The notes: generated by a model not told the origin, from the letters alone. DNA of 35,454 nucleotides from Actinomadura kijaniata NBRC 14229 (GCF_001552175.1 NZ_BCQR01000132.1:1-35454), one strand, 5' to 3'; shown: positions 24,887 through 32,529, numbered from the stretch's first letter. A program made the numbers and translations.

Positions 24887-24921
24887 AGTAAAACAGCGAC
24901 CTTGCGCTCTGCCAAGTGGCA
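24887..24921 (-). promoter_or_regulatory. XRE gene promoter with overlapping palindromic operator
   Basis: On the minus strand TTGGCA (24915-24910), a 17-bp spacer and TTTACT (24892-24887) form a near-consensus promoter about 90 bp before the XRE start. The palindrome TGCCA-AG-TGGCA (24910-24921) covers the -35 hexamer, a natural repressor site. A second inverted repeat GAGAC-N7-GTCTC (24820-24836) lies in the leader. Confidence 0.6.
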
Positions 24922-25268
24922 ACTGTCCGATCAGCCATCCGACAACTCACCGATGTCCCGGTGGACATCGGCGGCCTCGCGGAATGCACCCGCGCCGCTT
25001 CCGGGGGCACCCGGATCTCCCGCCGTCCCTCTGATGGCACGGCGTACCGCGACCGCTGCCACTCTGACAGGTGCCCTCCGGCCAGCAGGCAGGGCGCGTG
25101 GTGTCCGACTGCCGCTTTCCCGGGTGGTATGCGCAGAAAGGGACCGTGCCATTCTGCGGCTGGCAGATTTCTGCCGGGCAATCAGCAGCGGACATGGGCG
25201 CTCTCGAACGGGCCCCATAATCAATGACGGGGGGAAATGTCGTAGTTCCTAACGCCAGGAAAGGCGCC
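24922..25268. other. Non-coding gap between XRE and cyclase-like genes
   Basis: About 350 bp; open frames on both strands have no ribosome site and look like chance. It holds a hairpin GGCAGA-TT-TCTGCC (25162-25175) and a -10-like CATAAT (25216-25221) that could drive the cyclase-like gene. Confidence 0.4.
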
Positions 25269-25280
25269 ATGACGACATGA
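25269..25280 (+). other. Three-codon upstream ORF overlapping the cyclase-like start
   Basis: The strong ribosome site AGGAAAGG (25257-25264) is spaced 4 nt from ATG 25269, which opens Met-Thr-Thr-stop; the TGA overlaps the next ATG at 25277 as ATGA. Initiation on the minimal ORF followed by re-initiation is one reading; direct initiation at 25277 with a long spacing is the other. Confidence 0.35.
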
Positions 25281-25975
25281 GTATGCAGCCCCTTGACCAG
25301 CAGGCCCCGCCGCGACCGGTCCCGAACGCGGCCTCCCCGGTGGCCTCCCCCGCCTTCCCCACGGTCCAGGACAGGGTCTACACCTCGGTGCTCGCCGTGG
25401 ACATCGTCGCGTTCGGCGACCGCGGGCGGGACGACGGCATCCGGCGCCACCTGCGCGAGCGGCTCTACGCGCACCTGCGCGAGGTCTTCGCCATGACCCG
25501 GCTGCCATGGGAGCCGTCGCACCGCGAGGACCGGGGCGACGGCGTCCTGGTCGTCCTGCCGCCCCGGGTGCCGTTCCCCCTGCTGCTGGACCCGCTCGCG
25601 CACCACCTCCACGCGGTCCTGCGGCACGGCAACCGCATGGCCAGCGACGCCGCGCGCATGCGGCTGCGGCTGGCGGTCCACGCGGGCTTCGTCCAGCGCG
25701 ACGACCACGGGGTCGTCAGCGAGGCCGTGAACCACCTGTTCCGGCTGCTGGACTCGGCGCCGTTGCGCGCCGCCGCCGCAGCGTCGGCCGCCGATCTGTG
25801 CATGATCGTTTCAGACCGGCTGTACTCGGAGGTGGGCGGCGAGTACGGCTTCTCGCTGCTGGACCGCTACCGCCCGGTGGAGATCACGAACAAGGAGACC
25901 CGGACCCGGGGCTGGATCTGGCTGCCGCCGGGCGAGTGCGCCCACGACGGCACGGCCGCCAGCCCCGCCCTGTGA
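25277..25975 (+). CDS. Stand-alone class III nucleotidyl cyclase-like protein
   Basis: 232 residues with no signal or membrane segment; the first 30 are Pro/Ala-rich. The fold reads as a class III cyclase homology domain: Asp42 in VLAVDIVAFG and Asp88 in EDRGDGVLVVLP match the two metal-binding aspartates, and VNHLFRLLDSAPLR gives Asn152 and Arg156 in the spacing of the transition-state Asn/Arg pair. The purine-selecting Lys and Asp are not in their usual places (Glu84 where Lys is expected), so the nucleotide is open. It could be an active cyclase, a pyrimidine cyclase of the Pycsar kind, or a nucleotide sensor. It is divergent from the XRE gene and 28 bp from the convergent purM. Confidence 0.72.
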   Translation: MSMQPLDQQAPPRPVPNAASPVASPAFPTVQDRVYTSVLAVDIVAFGDRGRDDGIRRHLRERLYAHLREVFAMTRLPWEPSHREDRGDGVLVVLPPRVPFPLLLDPLAHHLHAVLRHGNRMASDAARMRLRLAVHAGFVQRDDHGVVSEAVNHLFRLLDSAPLRAAAAASAADLCMIVSDRLYSEVGGEYGFSLLDRYRPVEITNKETRTRGWIWLPPGECAHDGTAASPAL

Positions 25976-26003
25976 TCCCGGTTCCGCGGGCCCGGACCCC
26001 GGG

Positions 26004-27032
26004 TCAGACGAGGGTCGCGGTGCCGGTGCCCTCGGTGGTCTCGCCGAGGACCCAGGCGGGGACGCCGCGTTCGGCCAGCAGGGCCAGGGCCCGGTCGGCG
26101 GCCTCCGGGGCCACGATCGCGGCCATGCCCACGCCCAGGTTGAACGTCTTGTCCATCTCGCCCTGCGGGACGTCCGCCGCCTCCTGGAGGACGCGGAACA
26201 GCGGCGGGACCTCCCAGGAGCCGCGCCGCAGCACCGCGTCCACGGTCTCCGGCAGCGAACGCGCCAGGTTCGCCGCCAGGCCGCCGCCGGTGATGTGGGC
26301 GAACGCCCGGACCCCGCCCGCGCGGGTCAGCTCCAGGCAGTCCCGCGCGTAGATCCGGGTCGGGGTCAGCAGCTCCTCGCCCAGGGTCCTCGTCAGGTCC
26401 GCCGGGGTGGACTCCAGGGTCAGGTCCGTGGTCCGCAGGATGTGGCGGACCAGGGAGTAGCCGTTGGAGTGGATGCCCGAGGAGGCCATGGCGAGGACCA
26501 CGTCGCCGGGGCGGACGCGGTCGGGGCCGAGGAGCTCGTCGGCCTCCACCACGCCGGTGCCCGCGCCCGCGACGTCGAACTCGTCCTCGCCCAGCAGGCC
26601 CGGGTGCTCGGCGGTCTCGCCGCCCACCAGGGCCGCCCCGGCCAGGGCGCACGCCTCGGCGATGCCGCCCACGATGTCGGCGATCCGCTCCGGGACCACC
26701 TTGCCGCAGGCGATGTAGTCGGTCATGAACAGCGGCTCGGCGCCGCACACCGCCAGGTCGTCGATGACCATGCCGACCAGGTCGTGGCCGATGGTGTCGT
26801 AGATCCCCAGGCGGCGGGCCAGGTCCACCTTCGTGCCGACGCCGTCGGTCGAGGTCGCCAGCAGGGGACGCCGGTACTTCAGGAACGCCGAGGCGTCGAA
26901 CAGGCCCGCGAAGCCCGAGGCGTCGTCCACCACCTCGGGGCGGCGGGACCTCGCCACGCGCGCCTTCATCAGCTCCACGGCGCGCTCGCCGGCCGCGATG
27001 TCCACTCCGGCGGCCTCGTAGGAGGTGCTCAT
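26004..27032 (-). CDS. purM: Phosphoribosylformylglycinamidine cyclo-ligase
   Basis: 342 residues, the fifth step of purine synthesis: ATP-dependent ring closure of FGAM to AIR. The family hallmarks are present: STDGVGTKVDLA, DLVGMVIDDLAVCGAEPLF, the Gly-rich ALVGGETAEHPG, ASSGIHSNGYSLVR and HITGGGLAANLARSLP. The start at ATG 27032 fits the family length. It follows purF by 40 bp in the same direction, so the two form an operon as in other actinomycetes. Confidence 0.97.
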   Translation of the reverse strand: MSTSYEAAGVDIAAGERAVELMKARVARSRRPEVVDDASGFAGLFDASAFLKYRRPLLATSTDGVGTKVDLARRLGIYDTIGHDLVGMVIDDLAVCGAEPLFMTDYIACGKVVPERIADIVGGIAEACALAGAALVGGETAEHPGLLGEDEFDVAGAGTGVVEADELLGPDRVRPGDVVLAMASSGIHSNGYSLVRHILRTTDLTLESTPADLTRTLGEELLTPTRIYARDCLELTRAGGVRAFAHITGGGLAANLARSLPETVDAVLRRGSWEVPPLFRVLQEAADVPQGEMDKTFNLGVGMAAIVAPEAADRALALLAERGVPAWVLGETTEGTGTATLV

Positions 27033-27072
27033 GTCTGTCCGGTCCCCCCGGGGTTGATCGACCGTTCCAAGG

Positions 27073-28527
27073 TCAGGAACGGGTCGGCTCCAGCACGTGC
27101 TTGCCGCGGGCGCTCTCCGCGACCTCGATCGGGTAGACGCCGTCGAAGCAGGCCCGGCACAGCCGGTCCTTGTCGATCCGCGAGGCGGCGATCAGCTCGT
27201 CCAGGGAGATGAAGCCCAGCGAGTCGGCCCCGATGGAGTCGCGGATGCCCTCGACGTCGCAGTTCCCGGCGATCAGTTCGGCACGGGAGGCGAAGTCGAT
27301 GCCGTAGAAGCAGGGCCAGGCGACCGGCGGGCTGGAGATCCGCACGTGGACCTCGGCGGCCCCGGCCTCGCGCAGCAGCGCCACGACCTGGCGCTGGGTG
27401 TTGCCGCGCACGATCGAGTCGTCCACCACGACCAGCCGCTTGCCCTCGATGGCCTCGCGCAGCGGGTTGAGCTTGAGGCGGATGCCGAGCTGGCGGATGG
27501 TCTGGGACGGCTGGATGAACGTCCGGCCGACGTAGGAGTTCTTGACCAGGCCCTGCCCGTAGGGGATCCCGGACGCCTCGGCGTAGCCGATCGCGGCGGG
27601 GGTGCCGGACTCGGGCGTCGGGATGACCATGTCGGCCTCGACCGGGTGCTCCATGGCCAGGCGGCGGCCGACCTCGACGCGGGTCGCCTGGACGCTGCGC
27701 CCGGCGATGGTGGTGTCGGGGCGGGCCAGGTACACGTACTCGAACAGGCAGCCCTTGGGGCGGGCCTCGGCGAAGCGCTCGGACCGCACGCCGTCGCCGT
27801 CGATCGCGATCAGCTCGCCGGGCTCGACCTCGCGGACGAACCGCGCCCCGACGATGTCCAGCGCGGCGGTCTCGGAGGCGACGACCCAGCCGCAGTCCTC
27901 CCACTGGCCGAGGACCAGCGGGCGGATGCCCTCGGGGTCGCGGGCGGCGTACAGGGTGTGCTCGTCCATGAACACCAGGGAGAACGCGCCCCGCGTCACC
28001 GGCAGGATCTCGTGGGCCGCCTTCATCGCCCCGCCCTCGCGGGTCGCCAGCAGCGCCGTGAGGACCTCGGTGTCGGTGGTGGCGGTCAGCTCGGCGGAGT
28101 CCAGGCGGGCCGCCAGCTCCGGGGTGTTGATCAGGTTGCCGTTGTGGGTGAGGGCCAGCCCGCCGTGCCCGGTGGACCGGAACGTCGGCTGGGCGTTCTC
28201 CCAGGTCGGGGAACCGGTGGTGGAGTAGCGGCAGTGGCCCACCGCGATGTGGCCGCGCAGGGTGTTCAGCACCGACTCGTCGAAGACCTGGGCCACCAGC
28301 CCCATGTCCTTGAAGACGACGATGCGCGACCCGTCGCTGACCGCGATCCCGGCGGACTCCTGTCCCCGGTGCTGCAGCGCGTACAGGCCGTAGTAGGCGA
28401 GCTTGCTCACCTCCGCCCGCGCGGATTCGGTCGGGGGGACCCAGACTCCGAAGACCCCGCAGGCGTCCTGCGGGGCGCGGTCGGAGGGATCCAGGTCGTG
28501 GCTCAGACGTCCGTCACCGAGAGGCAC
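27073..28527 (-). CDS. purF: Amidophosphoribosyltransferase
   Basis: 484 residues from GTG 28527; the frame opens 9 codons earlier at GTG 28554, but related proteins begin close to the chosen start, and a TAGACT -10-like sequence just before it suggests a short or absent leader. The enzyme makes phosphoribosylamine from PRPP and glutamine, the committed purine step. PQDACGVFGVW holds the catalytic Cys exposed by propeptide cleavage; glutaminase residues follow (HRGQESAGIA, GHCRYSTTG, THNGNL). The PRPP loop is VVVDDSIVRGNT. Four cysteines (GCLFEY, PCFYGID, LCRAC) fit the [4Fe-4S] B. subtilis-type enzyme. Confidence 0.97.
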   Translation of the reverse strand: MPLGDGRLSHDLDPSDRAPQDACGVFGVWVPPTESARAEVSKLAYYGLYALQHRGQESAGIAVSDGSRIVVFKDMGLVAQVFDESVLNTLRGHIAVGHCRYSTTGSPTWENAQPTFRSTGHGGLALTHNGNLINTPELAARLDSAELTATTDTEVLTALLATREGGAMKAAHEILPVTRGAFSLVFMDEHTLYAARDPEGIRPLVLGQWEDCGWVVASETAALDIVGARFVREVEPGELIAIDGDGVRSERFAEARPKGCLFEYVYLARPDTTIAGRSVQATRVEVGRRLAMEHPVEADMVIPTPESGTPAAIGYAEASGIPYGQGLVKNSYVGRTFIQPSQTIRQLGIRLKLNPLREAIEGKRLVVVDDSIVRGNTQRQVVALLREAGAAEVHVRISSPPVAWPCFYGIDFASRAELIAGNCDVEGIRDSIGADSLGFISLDELIAASRIDKDRLCRACFDGVYPIEVAESARGKHVLEPTRS

Positions 28528-28654
28528 GCCAGCCAGTCTAAACGCCCCTCTCACCTGCTCCGATCGGCAGATCTCATTAACCGACCTTTACCTCCGGCGA
28601 CGACGGGCATGCCCATGGTGACGCGACGCTGGTCGTGGACAGGGAGGAGAGCTC

Positions 28655-29053
28655 ATGACGATGCCGGGATACCGGACGTACGCACCGCCGTCCGCACCCG
28701 AGCGGGCCGGGATGGCGAAGTCCTCGCTGGTGCTCGGGATCGTCGGGCTGGCGGGGCTGGCGCTGTGCTTCGCGGGGCTGGTCCCCGCGCTGGTGGGGCT
28801 GGTGCTGGGCGCGGTCGCGCTGGCGCGCGGCACGTCGGCGCGGTCGCTCGCGGCCGGCGGCGTGGCGGTGTCGCTGGCGGCGCTGGTGCTGGGCGGCGGC
28901 TTCCTGGCCTTCCTGCTGACGAGGGCGGCCGAGTGCGGCGACGAGGCGCGCTACCCCGACCATTCGGCGCGGGAGCGGTGCATCGACCAGAAGTTCCCGT
29001 TCGCCCAGACCTCCTCGACCACGGGCTCGACCACGGGCTCGACCGTGGAGTGA
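28655..29053 (+). CDS. DUF4190 membrane protein
   Basis: 132 residues from ATG 28655 with GGGAGGAGAG upstream. A short Pro/Tyr-rich N-terminus precedes two hydrophobic segments (KSSLVLGIVGLAGLALCFAG and a second near residues 70-90) separated by a loop LARGTSARSLAAGG, the DUF4190 pattern. The outer tail carries two Cys (ECGDEARYP; RCIDQKFPF) and a Ser/Thr-rich end with a repeated STTGSTTGST. Function unknown. It is divergent from purF and converges on the LamG gene, stops 18 bp apart. Confidence 0.82.
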   Translation: MTMPGYRTYAPPSAPERAGMAKSSLVLGIVGLAGLALCFAGLVPALVGLVLGAVALARGTSARSLAAGGVAVSLAALVLGGGFLAFLLTRAAECGDEARYPDHSARERCIDQKFPFAQTSSTTGSTTGSTVE

Positions 29054-29071
29054 CGCGGAACACGGTCGGGA

Positions 29072-29701
29072 TCAGGGCGCGGCGAGGGCGCGCACGTCCT
29101 TCTCGTCGAGCGCCTGCGCGTAGACGCGGAAGTCCTCCAGCAGGCCCGTGAAGCCGGGCTTTCCGGGCTCGCCCCCCAGGGTGAACGGCCCGCCCGGCGT
29201 GACGACGGCGTGCTCCAGCGGGATGGCCACGTCCATCCGGCCGTCCACGTACAGGAACATGCCGTCGGTGTCCACGACGAACGCCACGTGCGCCCACTCC
29301 TCCAGCGGGAGGGTGCGGCGGCTGTCGATGTACTCGGGTCCCTTGACCGTGAACAGCTGGACCCGCAGCCGCATCGCGTCCGGGTAGAGCCACAGCCCGA
29401 TGCCGCGCGCGTCGTGGGCGGCGACCTGCTTGAAGCACAGCCCGCGCCACTCGCCGGTGGGCCCGCCGGTCACGTTCGCCCAGAACGCCACCGTGAACCC
29501 GAACACCTGGCTGAGCGCCAGCTGCGGTGTGGCGGGGATCACGGCCCGGCCGCCGCCGCCGCCGAAGGCGAGGGCCTGCCCGTCCCGGCCGGGAACGATC
29601 TCCACGTCCGCGTCCAGGGCGGCGGGCGGCCCGCCCGCGGCGTCGGCGACCCGGCGGCCGTCGATGGTCTCGATATCGAACGTCCAGTGCCCGACGAGCA
29701 T
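29072..29701 (-). CDS. LamG-domain (concanavalin A-like) protein without signal peptide
   Basis: 209 residues from ATG 29701 with a strong GGAGGTGAGG site. It is one LamG-like jelly-roll domain: LVGHWTFDIETIDG, DGQALAFGGGGGRAVIP, FTVAFWANV, WAHVAFVVDTDGMFLYVDG and GFTGLLEDFRVYAQAL are the usual beta-strand landmarks. LamG proteins normally act outside the cell, but this one starts directly with the domain and has neither Sec nor Tat signal nor a lipobox, so it is either cytoplasmic or exported by another route. No enzyme domain is attached. The ligand is unknown. Confidence 0.85.
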   Translation of the reverse strand: MLVGHWTFDIETIDGRRVADAAGGPPAALDADVEIVPGRDGQALAFGGGGGRAVIPATPQLALSQVFGFTVAFWANVTGGPTGEWRGLCFKQVAAHDARGIGLWLYPDAMRLRVQLFTVKGPEYIDSRRTLPLEEWAHVAFVVDTDGMFLYVDGRMDVAIPLEHAVVTPGGPFTLGGEPGKPGFTGLLEDFRVYAQALDEKDVRALAAP

Positions 29702-29808
29702 GGCCTCACCTCCGGGACCCGATCACCGTCCCCGGTACCCCCTGCCCACGGCACCAGGGGACAACCACCAATGAAAGCCCGGAATCAGGCGGCTTGCCAG
29801 CAGCCGGG

Positions 29809-30252
29809 TCACCACGCCCGCAGCGGCAGGTGGGCCGTCAGGTCCGCGCGCCGGCCGCTCGCCCGGACCCGGCCGGACCTGACCGCCTCGTCCCAGCCCA
29901 GACGGCCGGTGGCGAGCGCGATCCAGGTCGCGGCGTCGGTCTCGACCACGTTCGGCGGGGTCCCCCGGGTGTGGTGCGTCCCCTCGACGCACTGCACGGC
30001 GGCGTACGGCGGGACCCGGACCTCGACCGAACGCCCCGGCGCGTCCTCGGCGAGCCGGTCCAGCAGGTGCCGCACCGCGCCGCGCAGCAGCGGGCGGGCG
30101 GGCTCGGCGCCGGTGTCGTAGGCGGTCAGGACGGTTTCGAGGGCGGCCCGGCGCAGGTCGGCGGGCTCGTCGGAGCCCTGGTGGGGCGGCAGGCCGAGGG
30201 CGGCGCGCTGCTCGTCCAGCACGGCACGGGTGAGCGGTGTTCGCGACATCAT
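29809..30252 (-). CDS. SCP2-like (sterol carrier family) protein near purF
   Basis: 147 residues. It resembles the small actinobacterial SCP-like proteins (PF17844 type) that lie close to purF in Streptomyces, as I recall: LLRGAVRHLLDRLAEDAPGR, VEVRVPPYAAVQCVEG, THHTRGTPPNVVETDAATWIALATGRLGWDEAV, and a C-terminal VRASGRRADLTAHLPL. The ATG pair at 30252/30249 has no Shine-Dalgarno, but GATAGCT lies about ten bases upstream as a -10-like sequence, so a leaderless transcript is likely. It probably binds a hydrophobic ligand, or is related to maleylpyruvate isomerase-associated domains; function unknown. Confidence 0.78.
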   Translation of the reverse strand: MMSRTPLTRAVLDEQRAALGLPPHQGSDEPADLRRAALETVLTAYDTGAEPARPLLRGAVRHLLDRLAEDAPGRSVEVRVPPYAAVQCVEGTHHTRGTPPNVVETDAATWIALATGRLGWDEAVRSGRVRASGRRADLTAHLPLRAW

Positions 30253-30500
30253 CCGAAAGCTATCGTTGCCGGGCGGCGAACGCGGCCAGGCAGCGCCCGG
30301 TCGCCCTCCGAACACATGGAACGCCAGCAAAACGGGTTTTGAGGCGGTAAAAAGGGACCGGCCCTCGTTCGGCGGAGCCGACCGGGGACCCGGGGGGGGG
30401 TCGTCCCCCGGCGGTACCGACACGGGGAGCGTCGTTCGGGGGGAGGATCCGGGACCGCGTTCGGGGCGCGTCTCCCCGGAGGAGAACACGGAGGTTGTCG

Positions 30501-32330
30501 ATGGCCGAGGGGCTGACCGCCGGGGCGCTGCCGTTGCAGCCCGGCGACCCGCGACGGCTCGGCGAGTACGACATCACCGGACGGCTCGGAGTGGGCGAGC
30601 ACGGCGCGGTGTTCCTCGGCGGTGGCCCGGACGGACGTCCCGTCGCGGTGAAGCTGCTGCACGTGCGGCTGAGCGGCGAGCCGGTGGCGCGCTCCCGGTT
30701 CACCGCGGCGCTGGCCCCGGCCCGCAAGATCTCCGGGTTCTGCTGCGCGGCGGTGCTGGACGCGGGCGTGGAGCGGGACCGGCCCTACGTGGTCGGCGAG
30801 CTGGTCGACGGGCCCTCGCTGCACCAGCTCGTGGCCGAGGAGGGACCGCGCGGCGGGGCCGTCGTGGAGCGGATCGCCGTGGGCACGGCGGTCGCGCTGG
30901 CCGCCGTGCACCGGGCGGGCGCGCTGCACCTGGACTTCAAGCCCGGCAACGTGCTGCTGGGCCCGGACGGGCCCCGCGTGTGCGACTTCGGCGTGACGCG
31001 GGCGCTGGAGGCGGTGAACGCCTTCCCGGCCGGACGGGTGGTGGAGGACCCCGCCTACCAGGCCCCCGAGCAGCTCAGCGGGATCGGGATCGGCCCGGCG
31101 GCCGACGTGTTCGCGTGGGCGGCGACGCTGCTGTTCGCGGCGACGGGCGCGCCGCCGTTCGGCGACGACTCCCCGGCGGAGGTGATGCAGCGCATCGTCT
31201 ACGACGATCCCGACCTGGCGGAGCTGCCCGACTCGCTCCGCGAGGTCGTCTCCGACGCGCTGGCCAAGGACCCCGCCGACCGGCCCACCTCGGCGGCCCT
31301 GCTGGAGCGCCTGCTGGCCGAGGACGAGTCCCTCGCCGGGCGGATGCCCGCCGAGATGGTGGCGGAGGGCCGCGCGCTGGCCACCGGCACCGTGCCCGCC
31401 CGCGAACCGGCCCCCGCCCGCGAACCAGCCCCTGTCCGCGAACCGGCCCCTGTCCGGGAGGCCGCGCCGCCTCGCGAGCCGGAGGCGGCGTTCCCTCCCG
31501 CCCCGGCCCCCGCCCGCGGGCCGGTGGAGGCCCCCGAGCCCGTTCGGGTGCCGCTCACGAAGGCCACCGAGCCGACCGCCAGCCCCGTTCCGGCGCTCAC
31601 GGCCCCGTACGCGGCGCTGGGCGGGGCCCCCGCCCGGGAGGACGGGTCGCCGGAGGGCGCCGCCGTCACCCGCCGGGACAACCCGGTCCAGGACGACGGC
31701 GCGACGCAGGCCCTGCCCGCCGTCGCCGGAGATCCGGCCGACGCGCAGGCCACGGCGATGTTCGAGGCGTCCCCGCCGGACCTGATCCCCGGCCTGGACC
31801 CCGTCGAGCCGGGCCGGCGCGAGGGCACGGCGGTGTTGACCCTGCCGAAGCTGCGCCGGGGCACCCACAACCACGTGCTGGGCGTCGCGCTGTCGCTGAC
31901 CATCGGCGTGCTGGTCGGTGTCGCGATCATCGCGCTGGTGCTGTGGCCGCAGCTGCGCGAGGACGACCCGGAAGGCCCCGGTCCCTCGAACGGTTCCGAC
32001 GCGCAGGCGGTCCGGACGATCCCGGGGGCGTTCGGCGGCACCTGGAAGGGCACCGCGACCAACACCGCCAGCGGGGTGTCGTTCCCGGTGGAGGTGACGT
32101 TCGAGGCGGGCGGCACCACGGCCCGCGCGGTGTACCCCAAGGAGGGGTGCAACGGGACGCTGACGCTGGCCAGGGGGACCGGCAGCAGCCTCCAGATGAC
32201 CCTGGACATCGCCAAGCCGTGCTCGGCGGGCAACATCCGGGTCACCCGCAACGGCGACGGGTCGCTGCGCTACGAGTGGAGCAAGCCCGGCAGCGCCCGG
32301 GGGTACGCGGCGACGCTCCGCAAGACCTGA
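30501..32330 (+). CDS. Membrane Ser/Thr protein kinase-like receptor
   Basis: 609 residues from ATG 30501 (GGAGG six bases upstream; TTG two codons earlier rejected). The kinase domain (about 20-290) has the Gly loop RLGVGEHGAVFLG, Lys51 in VAVKLL, H143-L-D145 with Lys147 and Asn150 (LHLDFKPGNVLL), Asp162-Phe-Gly and APEQL. Two departures: Leu replaces Arg in HRD, and Ala70 stands where the alpha-C Glu is expected (RFTAALAPAR). A Pro/Ala/Arg/Glu-rich linker with 18-bp repeats, a single transmembrane helix (LGVALSLTIGVLVGVAIIAL) and an extracytoplasmic domain (GGTWKGTATN to the end, two Cys) follow. Residue 145 and DFG suggest it may still phosphorylate, but weak or pseudo-kinase activity is possible. 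Confidence 0.9.
   Translation: MAEGLTAGALPLQPGDPRRLGEYDITGRLGVGEHGAVFLGGGPDGRPVAVKLLHVRLSGEPVARSRFTAALAPARKISGFCCAAVLDAGVERDRPYVVGELVDGPSLHQLVAEEGPRGGAVVERIAVGTAVALAAVHRAGALHLDFKPGNVLLGPDGPRVCDFGVTRALEAVNAFPAGRVVEDPAYQAPEQLSGIGIGPAADVFAWAATLLFAATGAPPFGDDSPAEVMQRIVYDDPDLAELPDSLREVVSDALAKDPADRPTSAALLERLLAEDESLAGRMPAEMVAEGRALATGTVPAREPAPAREPAPVREPAPVREAAPPREPEAAFPPAPAPARGPVEAPEPVRVPLTKATEPTASPVPALTAPYAALGGAPAREDGSPEGAAVTRRDNPVQDDGATQALPAVAGDPADAQATAMFEASPPDLIPGLDPVEPGRREGTAVLTLPKLRRGTHNHVLGVALSLTIGVLVGVAIIALVLWPQLREDDPEGPGPSNGSDAQAVRTIPGAFGGTWKGTATNTASGVSFPVEVTFEAGGTTARAVYPKEGCNGTLTLARGTGSSLQMTLDIAKPCSAGNIRVTRNGDGSLRYEWSKPGSARGYAATLRKT
31398..31469 (+). repeat. Four 18-bp tandem repeats in the kinase linker
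   Basis: Units at 31398, 31416, 31434 and 31452 encode AREPAP, AREPAP, VREPAP and VREAAP. This flexible juxtamembrane linker is prone to length change by slippage. Confidence 0.75.
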
Positions 32331-32358
32331 TCCCTCCCCTCCGTCCCCGCCGGCTCCG

Positions 32359-32374
32359 TGTGAGTTCGGTCACG
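32359..32374 (+). promoter_or_regulatory. CRP-like palindrome upstream of the subtilase gene
   Basis: TGTGAGTTCGGTCACG matches TGTGA-N6-TCAC and also the actinobacterial Crp consensus GTG-N6-GNCAC (32360-32373). It lies 156 bp before the subtilase start. An almost identical site is at 33722-33737. Confidence 0.55.
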
Positions 32375-32409
32375 TCACACCCCGCCGCCTTGGGTCCGTT
32401 TTGCGGTCA

Positions 32410-32452
32410 TTAAGCGAAACCCGCCGGTTAAGCCCGCAATAGATCCATTAAG
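32410..32452 (+). repeat. Three phased TTAAG motifs upstream of the subtilase gene
   Basis: TTAAG occurs at 32410, 32428 and 32448 (18- and 20-bp steps) in otherwise GC-rich DNA, 80-120 bp before the start codon. They may be promoter or activator elements of the subtilase gene. Confidence 0.4.
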
Positions 32453-32529
32453 GTGCCTCCAGCGAGTTCTTCGATCTCTGCTGCGGGACGCCCGCCGGGC
32501 GGGCCCGCGCGACTGAAGGAGACCCCCCT

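Noticed and set aside
24879..25227. About 100-codon frames on both strands between the XRE and cyclase-like genes
   Set aside because: No start signal, no family resemblance, overlap with the XRE promoter.
27097..29151. 684-codon plus-strand frame
   Set aside because: Antisense of purF running into the DUF4190 region; no domain, no ribosome site.
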